Positions 13,101 through 23,650 of a stretch of 64,000 nt of DNA are shown piece after piece. The number at the start of each line of letters is the position of its first letter. Position 1 is the first letter of the stretch. Source of the DNA: Rhabdornis inornatus (lineage: Eukaryota > Chordata > Aves > Passeriformes > Rhabdornithidae); assembly GCA_013397075.1 (NCBI GenBank), contig VWZS01004810.1:1316561-1380560 (forward strand), read 5' to 3'. The position numbers and the translations under genes are program-made. The notes beneath the pieces are model-generated. The model had not been told where the DNA came from and did not search any database. It saw only the letters and a program-made list of their open reading frames with translations.

Positions 13101-16100
13101 TTAGATTACCAGGTTTTTTATTAATAACTCCAGGCTTGTATGAGGGCTGATTGATGGCCCAGTCAGCACTTTCCCAGCAAATAAAACTCTCCTCACTTTG
13201 TGCCATCAGTAGACTGTCCCTTCTCCAAGAGAAAACATCAGGGCTGCTCCTGATCTCTCAAAGGAGATTCCCCTGGAGAAGATCCCATGTGATCCCTGCA
13301 GCACAGATAGGATTTATGGCTGTGATTTATCCACAGCGAGGTTTTTCCTTCATTACAACCAACACCATCATAACCAGAATTACTCATCCTGCAACAGCCT
13401 CACCCTCCAGGCCACCTGAGGAAATTCCTCCAGCAGAACGGGTCCATGGTAACACCTGGGCTGCAACCTACACAAGGGAACATCACTCCAGACACCCACA
13501 AATTAAGGAATAAAAAAAAAACAAAACCAAAAAAACACATGTTTTAAGAGATGCGTCTTCTAATTGTTTTGCCACACCTGTAGTTTGCAGCTCTGTTAAA
13601 ATAACATAAACCTCAGCCTGCTTCCCAAATAGCCAAAGTGCAGCTGGGATTAATATCCTGTAGGAAAAGCCTCATGCCTTGAGAGCTCTCCCTTAATTGC
13701 TAGGAAGTTAAAACACAGCATTAAACATTGAGCATTAAAACACAGCTGGCACTTCTGTGTTTAAGTCTATGGAGTTATCAGGTGGGCACAGAGAGCTGGC
13801 TGCCCAATAATCCCTGGTGAAACTGTACTTCAGGTTGTGCACATGTCCAAAAGGAACAGCAAAAAAAATTCCTCTTAAGGCAGCGAGAAATTGTTCACTA
13901 AAGCAAGATCTATTAAAGCACAGGAGTGCAGTTAAGGTGTCCCAAACACTGCTCAGCCACTGCCACCTCCACAGGCAGGCAGAGCGTGTGATGGAGGCTG
14001 TGGTGCAGCACAGGAGCTCTGGTGCTCTGCAGAGCATGACTGGGGTCTGCTTCCCTCACTCATGAGCCTTTAAGTGCTTAATGAACCCAGGTAAGAGGAA
14101 CAGGGCTGAAATATTTATAGCTACAGCACTGAGCTGAGTGCACATGAGCGATTAGAACAATACTAGACAACATTATTTGCACAGTTACTGCCCAAGTCCT
14201 CCCAAACTCCAAGACAAAGCAGCATCAGCACTTTACAGGACAGTAGTGCATGGATTCAAATTCTTATTCTTATTATTCTGTTCCTGACAGGACTTTAGGA
14301 ATTCTTCTTCCAAAGTACATCAAGGGATGCCCTTTTAACCTGGCTGTAGATAATTAGGAGAGCTGAGAGGGTCCCCAGTTGCTCCAGGAGCTCTAACTTG
14401 TCCTTGCACTTGACTTCAGGACTAAGATTCTCCTCAGATGTTCTTGAAACTTTACTAGTTTCCAGTAAAGTTTCAACCCAGTAGTCCCAGTACATCCAGG
14501 AAAGTACAGCAGGGGATGAAGAATTTTCTTAAAAATATTTAGAGCAACATGGGAGGAAAGTATCCCCTCACAGAAGCTGCTGATTTGCTCAGGGCAAACT
14601 CTGACAGCAGAGGCCAGGCATTGCTGAAGGGAAAGCGATGGCTTTGTCATTTTTCAGGCATGAATGACAACCCTTGAAATGAAGTAAAGATAAAAGCTGT
14701 TCCAAAACTTGTCTAGGAACCAGAGATGAGTCCAATCTCAAGTATTCAAGAGGCAAATCTCACATTTCCCCAAAGTCAGGAGAATGGGTAAGAAATACAT
14801 TATTGATGAAGCTGGGCAGGAACTGCAGCAGGTTATAAATGCAGGTGGGCTTATTTAAAACCTTCCTGAAGATAAGGGATATTAGCAAGGAAACTTAGAA
14901 ATTCTAGATTTGACTGTGCCCCTGCAAGTCACCTGGGGGCACAACCTGGCCTCTTCTGAATCCACAAAGTTAATAGGAAACAAAAGCTCAAAGCATCTTT
15001 GCCCTTCCCTGGTCTCTAAAACATCTCAGGTCAGCGAGGCTCCTCAGGACATGTCACCAACCACACTGCTGGCCAGGACACTGCAATTATTCAGCCTCTG
15101 TGAATTTTTAAATATGAAACCCGTGTGCATGTTATTACAGCACATCAGCTGGAAACCTGCCATCCCCAAAGGCCAAGCACAGCTCTGAGCTAAATTACGA
15201 GACTAAGAGCAACGAAAGGAGCACCTCCCTGTCAGCTCCTTCCCTTACTGCAGGCTCATGCAAATGGGCCAAATACAGCCAGAACTAACCCCAGACACAG
15301 AATAAATCCATCTAATAACAGCAAGGAAGGAGGGAGAGGTGAGGGAAGGATCTGGACTAGGGAGCTGTGCAGTTATAGAGAAAACTCTGTGGTACAGCGT
15401 GCCCTCAGAATCCTCTCTCCGACCACACCAAGCTTTTCTGATTCATTAAATCTCCTAACCTGAAACACGTTTAACTTTTGTGAATGTCACTGCAATCAGC
15501 GGCAAGAGGGAAAACATCTCTGGAGAGAGACAGCAGAACAGATAAAGGTTTTACAGCTCTACCCAAAGATATTCCCTTCTCCAGGAGAGAGGATGAGATC
15601 CTTGAAAGGGAAATGAGGAGAAAGAAGGGGGAAATGGGGCCGTAACAAAATGAATCTTTATCCTCCTGAGCTATCACTCTGCCCTAGACCATCCTGCTTC
15701 TGCCGTGCTGCCCCAGCTCTCTGCTCACCCACGAATGAAAGAGCACAACCTGCTCTGAAATCTTCCCTGCCTCCAGTCCCTGCATGGAATCGGAGAATGA
15801 AAGAGGTCACTCAAAAAGGGGACTTAAGTGGCCTTGGTGATTTTGATGTGGTTTGTGACATCTTTGCTACCTTTCGGTGGCTGCCAAGGTGCAGCCTCTC
15901 CAGTGATTAGCAGAGTCTGATTATCTATATTTAACGGCTTCCCAAGGACACCAAGGGCTCAGGATGGGTGGGTTTGTGTGCTGCAGTTTACAGCTCATTG
16001 TGATTAACACACACCTGCTAAACACAGGAGTAACACAAGGACAAGCCAGGGGTCTTTTCTGGCTTCCTCTGTCCCGTAGTATAAGCGTTGCATCCTGCTC

Positions 16101-17600
16101 TAAGAAACAAACTTGTATTGATCTTTTCACCTTTTTAAAAACTTGTGTAGCAGCAACTTCTCTTTTCTCCTGTCTCTCTCTTCCCTTTTGTATAAGAACT
16201 GCTCACAGCTTTGTTTTCAAGAGTGACAGAAATTAAACTGTTGTGTTTTCCTCTGGCCTCTGATCTCAGCTAAATCACTGAATTAGAGCTAAATACCCCT
16301 TTTGCAAAGCAGGTAGCCAATCCACAGAGCTCTTCAATTCTTACAGGGACTCCACGGAGTGACAGTTACCACAATATTTGTCATCTGCTTTGTTGTTACC
16401 CACTGGCACATCCAGCCTTAATTAGACAAGTACAAGTCAGCACATTAACTGCAACAGTGCCTCTTTTATTTCGGTTCTCTCCTGCCTGCAACCACAGCCT
16501 AACACTGCAAACCTCTGTGTGCAGATTTCTCCTGTGGCACTCCCACTGGAGCCAGGCAATTTGGGTTTAATTTGGGTTTAATTAACCTGTTTGGAGTCAC
16601 TGCCATCTCCACAACATCTAGAGCAAGGGACAGAGGTCACCCAGTACTGGGCTTTGCTTTTCAAGCAGATGATAAACCTCTTCATTCCTGTGGAATATTT
16701 GGTTTGCACAATACTTTAGAAGTGTATCAGGAGTATTTGTGCCAGCAATCTCCCGCACACACCACTCTGAGTGGACACACCAATAAAAATAAAGGTCTTG
16801 TGCATGCAGGTTGCTTCTCCACAGAAAGATGTGAGGTTTTAAAAGACCTTAAAAAGTCCCAGTCCTACTTGCACAAGTCTCTAAGGTGTCTCTGGGGTTA
16901 ACAACCGTCTAGGAAGTTTGGGCTCATATTCAGCAACACAGAATATTTTGGTAGATGACAGTAAAATTTTACTCCCTTGATGCTTGCCAGTTTCTCTTTT
17001 GCACATTAAATACTCCTATCAGTAAATGCTGCTCAGCTCTTATCACCCCAGAAAAGAAAGGCTCCTATCTGCTGCCTGCTGGGCTCTGCTCACCTCCACT
17101 CCGAGAGCCCAGCAAACTTCTCACCAACCTCATTTCTATGCAGTGGTGTCAAAGGGGCTTCTGCTCAGAATGACAAACCCGTCCACAAATCACTTGGGAA
17201 TCTTCTCCACTCAATTTGCTCCAGCTCTGCCTGGCAAACAAGAGGCAGGAGGCACATATACATTACTACTGATTAGTCTGTGTCACCAGTATCAGCAGCC
17301 AGGCACTGGGCTGACCGGAACTTTAAATATTGATAACCAAACTCATCTATCATAGGCCTGGGAGAGTGACAGTTTCAGTGCATAACAGCAGAGGCTTTCT
17401 ACAATAATCAAATACTCAATAATTCATGAAAATATATCCCTCCCAAATCAAATTGGAAGCTATTTTGTGTAATATATTATTTAAAATTCAATATCATAAT
17501 GCACACAACTCCTGCTCCTACCACAGAGGACCGTTTCAAAATGTGATTATGTGCGGACTCTATTTAAAAGTGACAATTTTGCTTTTCATTTGTTTAACAG
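10150..17600. other. Mostly unique sequence, no gene recognised
   Basis: About 7.4 kb with no confirmed gene. There is an A/C-rich simple tract near 13509-13540. Some AT-rich blocks with retained CpGs (around 11570-11640, 12780-13020 and 16560-16600) look less decayed than their surroundings, but I cannot assign a function. No open frame here has a recognisable domain, and I see no splice-flanked exon that I would defend. Confidence 0.5.
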
Positions 17601-17711
17601 CTTAAATGGAAGAGCTCGACTGGAACTAAGTCGTCTGACAATGAAACCAAAGCCGACATAAGCAACTTTGCAAACTTCATGACAGCTAAAAAGGATGAAT
17701 CTTCCTCATTG
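17601..17711 (+). other. Candidate internal coding exon, 37 codons, unidentified
   Basis: A pyrimidine-rich stretch ending 'tttgtttaacag' precedes 111 bp that are open in one frame. Translation starts LKWKSSTG, runs through DNETKADISNFANFMTAKK and ends DESSSL, followed by 'gtaaca' as a possible donor. The length is a multiple of three (phase 0/0). A stop lies in frame just before the acceptor, as expected if the upstream sequence is intron. Three CpGs survive in AT-rich surroundings. The peptide is hydrophilic and Ser/Lys/Asp-rich, like a disordered linker, and I do not recognise a family. Caution: the minus strand is also open across this block for about 50 codons, so it could be an exon on the other strand or a conserved non-coding element. 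Confidence 0.3.
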
Positions 17712-20700
17712 GTAACACAGATGAGTTCCCCACTCTGATGCTCATCTTTACAATTTTTTCAATGTTTAGTGAAAGGAAATATTCTGAAAAACTGCCTGAC
17801 AAATATTTTCAGTTCTGCTGGTCTGTCACCTTGGACTGGGCAAAAAGCAAGACAAGTAAAAAAATCTTCTTACACTCCAGGTGACAGAAAACAGCTTTGG
17901 CTTTGCGTCTGTTTGTTCCTGTTGGAAAACCCATTTCTGTAAGGGAAGGCTGCCTGGTGCAAATTGCCAAGAGGAGGGGGGGTTGCCCTTGTAAACTGAA
18001 TGCACTGGAGCATAAAATACAATCAAGATTTGTGACAAAATCCATGGCATGCAGGCATCACTCTGCAGTGGTGGCAGGGCAGGGGTGAGGTGGCACCATG
18101 TGATGGAGGGGAGCAATCTTGTGACGTGGGCACAGAGGGGAGGTTGGCAGCCAGGAGCCTGGGCTGCTGCCTCCAGTGCACAGAGCAGCTCTGAAGGATA
18201 AAACTGCTTTGGGAAGAGGAAAGTCTCAGCCAGGGTATGGAGCACTCACGAGGAGAGTCCACAAGAGTTCAGAGTCAGGCACCAGCTCTTCAGTCAGGTC
18301 AAAGCCAGTCTGTCCTTGTGTGTCTGCTGCAGTTAAATCTGTCTTGTTCCCTCAAACAGTGGGGTTTAATGAAAGCAAATTTGAGGGAACACTCAACTCT
18401 CTCATTTATTCCTTAAAGTCAAAAGATGAATGAATTTCCTCTTCCCAACTGTTGCTCTGTAATGACCAATCCCTACTCCTTTGGACATCTTGGATATTTA
18501 ATGTCCTTTTGCCTATTTTATTCCTTTTGCTCTGTACTCCCAAATCAGAGCAAAGTCAAATGTGAACCCAAACACTGCTCCTTTCCACTGCAATGGTGGA
18601 GCTGAGCAGGGCTGTGCCTCCCCCAGGTGACAAAACAAACTTGGCAACATCCCCTCTCTGCTGCTTGGGAAAGGGTGGGTTGCATTTCTGGGACAAAGCT
18701 GGTGTCCATTAAAAGCAACTGTTCCAGCTGGAAAGTTTTGGTTCAGGCTCTGCTCCCATCCCTCTGCTTTTCAGAAATTTCTAAGTTAACATACCTCACT
18801 GAAGGCACTGCTCTTATGCACAGCACAGCATCAACCAAACCACATCCAAACCAGGACCAGTCCTGCCAGTTACTGCAAATACTTTAAGGTGGGTTTTTTG
18901 CACCAGAAATTCTTGTTTCTGCTTCACTCTCATTATCAGTTTCCTACATACTCTGTGAGACATTAGAAATCAAGAATTTAAAATACTTTGGCTTAGCCTT
19001 ATTTTCCTGTTCACCTCATTGGAGGTTCTCAGCCTCACATCGTAAGTGCCTGGTGCTTTGCCCCTGAGATTCTGCATCATGTTAGAGCCCAGCACAAATG
19101 AAGGCACAGAGGTCAAAGTACTCACTGAAAACTTAACGTTTTCAGAGCAGGTAAAGACACTTAATGTGTTCAACCAAAAGATTAAGAGGTGATGCCACGG
19201 CAGTGAATGAAGATTCTTAATAGGAGCATGCCAGGTGTGAAAAATCCCCTGACAGAGAAGGGCAAAACAGAAATAGTGACTTCAAGTTTTAAAGACCGTG
19301 TGAATCACCACTTGTTCCAGCAGAGGGATGAGCTACTCAGTGCTCCCATCTCCCTGTGGATGTTTGACAGCAGGAATGACTTAAGTGTGGGGAAGTGATA
19401 AAGAGGAAATAGCAAAAAAACCACAATTCTGTGGAATGGCATTACCAGTTGGGGTCATATTTTGGAGGTCAGAGTGGTTCCTAAACATTCAAAAGGTGTA
19501 AGATTTTTTTGTCAATGACCCTCCAGACTGCCCATGCTCTGACCAACAGCTGCCTCTGAGTTTTCCCTATGAGCTACCAGCTGAATTCCTGCCACCACAC
19601 TTGGAAAAGGACCTGAAGTACAGCAACAGTCCCACACTTCCAGTGCCATGACCACGAGTGTTTCATGAAAGTTCCATTGCAACAGGACTTTGCAGAGCTG
19701 TGCCTGTGGGTAGAACAAGGATAAACACCCATTCTTCTGCAGAACTCCCAAGACCTAGGAAAAGCTCCTAGGGAACAGCAACAGATAAATAGGAAAAGAA
19801 ATTCAGAATCCTGGTCTTTATAGCAAAGTCCCCAGACCAGAAGGCTGTAGACATGGCAACAACGTGTCTGCAAACCTCCTGTGCTCAAACAAGCTGAAAT
19901 TACTGGGAAGAGGTGGTAGATTTGGGTACCAATATCCCCCTGGATGATGCAGTCAGTGTGGGTGAGGGAAGAGTCTTGTCTCGGAAGGGCTGACCACAAA
20001 GACCTCCTCAAACTGAAATAAGCATCTCTGGGAAAAACAACAACCTGGAATCTGCAGCAAAGTCAGCATGTGAGCTGCTGAAATTCTTTGGTATGATGTG
20101 GCTCTATATATGCAGGCATTCACACATGGCTGCATCTCACTTTTAAATGTCTCTCAAGAGTTGTATATTAAACAGGAGAAGGATTTTTCCAGGAACTAAC
20201 ACAGTTGGCAGCCTTTTGTCTCTATTTTTTTAGAGTAATTTATGAAAGAAGAAAAGAAGCAGAGTCAATTTAAAAAAAAAGCTGCAGCCTGGACTTTGAT
20301 AGATGAACAGATCTACCAACAAAACCTCTCAGTTTTCACTGAGCACTCCATCTTCTTATTTGTTAATCCCAGTGAGGAGAGAATAAGGAAAGCAGGCAGC
20401 TGAACAGAGGAAAGACCTGGGTAATGTTTAAACTGGGGGATAATCAGCTGAGGGATCAACCTCCCTGCTTTTTTCCCAGATCCAAGCAGCTGAGCATTTC
20501 CTGCTCCCCTTTCAGGAAGGGCTGAGTAAGATGACAGTGATTCACTCTCCAAGCTGGAGGAAGAGTCCAAGATAATTCCTTGCAGAGCAGCTTTAGTGCT
20601 CCAGTGGGACATTGTGCCAGGGAGTTCTAGCAGCTCCTGCTGTAATTTCTGGGAGGTGACAGCAATAACAGCACTTTCCCCAGCTGGTTGTGCAGACCAG

Positions 20701-21371
20701 CTCTCAGGCAACACTGGGTTTGCTTCTAAGGGTGTTGCTTGAATAGTGCTACATCTGTGCTGATTGCTGGTGAAACTGTCTCAGCCATGAGCACTAGAAC
20801 TTTAAAGCATTGGAATTAGTTAGGAGAAAAGCCACTTCCTATCCAGAAACATAGTGAGGGAGGCTAGGCACTTCCCAGTGAAATTTAGTGGAGCATTTCA
20901 GGTGCAAGAGAAGATTTCTGGGATGGGTTGATATCTATTGGGGCACGTGGGAAAGGCAAGTCCTTCCAGTGTTTAGGTGCCACTCTGGAATTGATGCCCA
21001 CAGCCCCAGCCCCATCAGCAATTCTCATTTTTCTGCATCCTCAGCAGAGCTCCTGCCCACCACACAACCTGATATCCTCACACTGATCTCATGTGATATT
21101 TTTAAACACTTTTCACATTTCTCTTCTAAGTTTAAAATTTCAGTAACTTCCAAGGCTCAGCATTTTTTTGTTCAGTGAATATCTTGATTTGTGACAAGTG
21201 CTATAGGAGGAAGCAACACACTTGTGCTTCAAAATCTGTTCCTGTCCCTCAAGCAGACCCTTTTCCTAAACTGGAATTTGTAACCCTGTAGTCTTTAATG
21301 CAGAAAAACCCTGTAGATATTTGAAAGGAAACAGAAATCAAGTAAAAAAGAATAATCACATTCTCATAACC
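17712..21371. other. Unique sequence, no gene recognised
   Basis: Ordinary mixed-composition sequence. Short open frames occur on both strands without domains. I found no repeat family, RNA gene or splice-flanked exon that I can support. Confidence 0.5.
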
Positions 21372-21399
21372 TCAAGTAGATTGACTTCAATCTACTTGA
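21372..21399. repeat. Perfect short palindrome (13-bp arms, 2-bp loop)
   Basis: The arm tcaagtagattga (21372-21384) is followed by 'ct' and then its exact reverse complement tcaatctacttga (21387-21399). The arms are 13 of 13 matched. It can form a cruciform or, if transcribed, a very tight hairpin; it is too short for a microRNA precursor. It lies in an AT-rich, A-tract-rich neighbourhood, with no transposon ends visible on either side. Confidence 0.9.
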
Positions 21400-22554
21400 A
21401 ATTCCACCCAAGCATTAGCATCAACAGAACACACAACAAACAAAATAAATACAAACATAATTGGAAAAAAATCTGCTTGATGAGGACCTCCTATACTTCT
21501 GTAGCAACACTGAACATTTCCTCGTCCAGTAAATCCATTATAGCACCACACTAAGGTGGAAAAATCTTATGCAAGACTGGGTGAAAGTAGTTTTAAGCAA
21601 AAAAAAAAAAAAAAGTGTAGTTTCTTGAGCAAAACATATAATGAAAGTGAAAACTGAAATTAAAGGAAGCAGTCACTCAGGTATCAAAGGAACAGAGCTC
21701 TGTTCCTGCTGTCACTGTGACTGTGCTTCCTTAGCTCACACCTGCAGATCCCATCATTCACCTTTTCCCTAAAGCCCCAGATCCTGGAGTCATTTGATGA
21801 CACAAGAGTCACATGTCAAATCAAATTTCACCCTCATAGGGAAGGAATAAAGCTTGAAAAAAACCCAATTATTAAAAAAAAAAAATTAAGATTAGTTTAT
21901 GAAATAAATTATTTTAGTGCTTTTTAGGGAGGCTCAATCTCCCTCTTGCTGTGCTTGGTAGAGACAAGAGAATGCCCAGAGCTGTTGTGCTCCAGCCTTT
22001 CAGCTCCACACCTTGCTCTTTTCCCAAATCCTACCTGAGCTCTGGGATTGCAGCACAGCTTTCCCTCTTCCTTGCTCTGCACTGCATCATTGCACGAGGT
22101 TCCCTCCCTGCATTCCCTCCCCTGGCTCTGCACAGCTCCTCTGCACTGCAGCACTGCCAGGACCCAAAAGCTCTCCCAGCCTTTGTCCTGCTCTGTCCTA
22201 CCCTGGAGCTGCCCTGCCCGTGCCCTCACCCTGCCCCAGGCTTCAGCTTCTCCCCCTGGCTCTGCCACGTCCCTCCCGCGGCACAGCCCAGCCCTGGAGC
22301 ATCACAGCTCCCGTCCAACACCAGGCTGCAACGCTGCAGGAGCAGCCCACAGCCTTTTCTGACCATCTCTGGTGCTCTTAACACACACCTGTGGTGCTAC
22401 AAGGATTCCCCTCCTGCCTCAGCACACCCCTCATCCTATAGCCAGATCCTGCCCTCCACCCCTTAAACACAGCTTTAAAATCTCTGTATTTGAGCAGAAG
22501 CCCACATTCCCTGCTCAGGGACATCAGGGCACCCTTGGCAAGTACAGGCTGTTT

Positions 22555-22745
22555 AGAGAGTTGTCCTGGATTTACTAATGGGAGGTCATGCCTAACAAAC
22601 TTGATTAATTTCTTAGAGGAGGTGACAATGACAAGGGACTGGGCAAGGAAATAAAGCATAATTCAATCAGACTTCAAGAGCCCTTTGATACAGTACCACA
22701 TAAAAGGCTAATTTATAAGGTTAATATGGATGGCATTGATAGCAA
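22555..22745 (+). mobile_element. Ancient CR1/L3-like LINE fragment (RT region), plus
   Basis: The blocks 'gggaggtcatgcctaaca', 'aacttgattaatttctta', 'gaggaggtgacaatgaca', then 'gacttcaagagccctttgat', 'acagtaccacataaaagg' and 'ctaatttataaggttaatat' follow the order of an old amniote CR1/L3 reverse-transcriptase segment. The same segment encodes the F-D-T-V-x-H motif in intact elements; here 'ctttgatacagtaccacat' still spells a Phe-Asp-Thr-Val-Pro-His-like core. Frameshifts and stops break the reading frame, so it is a dead relic. It is much older than the 3'-end CR1 copies elsewhere in the window. Confidence 0.7.
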
Positions 22746-23582
22746 AACACTTATCCATGTAAACATCTTTCTTTTAATTACTCTGCAAAGAAAGTAGGAG
22801 GCAAAGCAAACAGTGGCTGACCACAGGAACAGGAAAAGGAAATTATCACAGGAACTTCAGCTATTTGTGCTCTCATACCCATTGCTGGTAGGATTTTTCT
22901 TCCAGCACCTTCTAAGATGATTCCCTGGAGATGCCTCTCATCTTGGTGACCAAACAGGCTACACATGGTGAGGGGGCAAAGTCACATCCTTATTGTGCCT
23001 CTCTACACACCTGACATTGTGTCATTAATATCTGCATTAACAGTGGTTTAATACAAGGCACCATGTGAGAGGAGCTGGTGGTGTTCCAAGCACAGAAGGC
23101 TGGGCAGGTACACGCAGGGTGTTAAAAAAAAAAAGAAAACACCAATGAAGACAAAAATCAAGACTCACAGATCAGAATAATCAGAATACAGCCTTAGGCT
23201 TACCAAAGCACTCCTACCTGCCAGTAGCTCCCCAGGGGACAGGGTGTGCTGCCATCAGCTCCGTGGTTATCAGGGGTGAGGGTCACCACAGCAGAGCAGC
23301 ATTCTTGCCTTCAACTGCAGCCTGTGTTCTTGTTGGTGATTAAAAGATCATTTAGCAGAATGGAATCACCCTTCATTCTCGGTAGCTGTAGAGGAGGAAG
23401 ATATTTTCCCTTTCCTGGTGCAGCAGAAGGTTCAGGCAGCTACAAAGGTTCTCCATGGAGCCCAGCACCACCACCACAAACCAGAGCCTTCATCCTGGCC
23501 GCTGCTCCCCTCTGCCAGCACAGCCAGTGTTCCCCTCTGTTTTCCCGGAAAAAGCACATCTGTTTTCTGTAAATGCTGTAAA

Positions 23583-23650
23583 TTAGTTAATGTTTGTAAA
23601 GTGCTCTGATCGTGTGAAGTGCTACATAATTGCTACGTATTATCAATATA
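23583..23650 (+). repeat. Ancient SINE/LINE-type tail remnant (plus)
   Basis: The sequence 'gtttgtaaagtgctctgatc', 'gtgtgaagtgctacataatt', 'gctacgtattatcaat' resembles the common old sauropsid repeat tail (a taaagtgctttgag block, an agtgctatataa block, then an ATT-rich end). It is the plus-strand counterpart of the copy at 7482-7552. It retains two CpGs, which is unusual for such an old repeat and could mean the copy has been kept for a regulatory role, but that is inference. Confidence 0.5.

Noticed and set aside
21372..21399. MicroRNA precursor hairpin
   Set aside because: Arms of 13 bp with a 2-base loop are far too short for a precursor.
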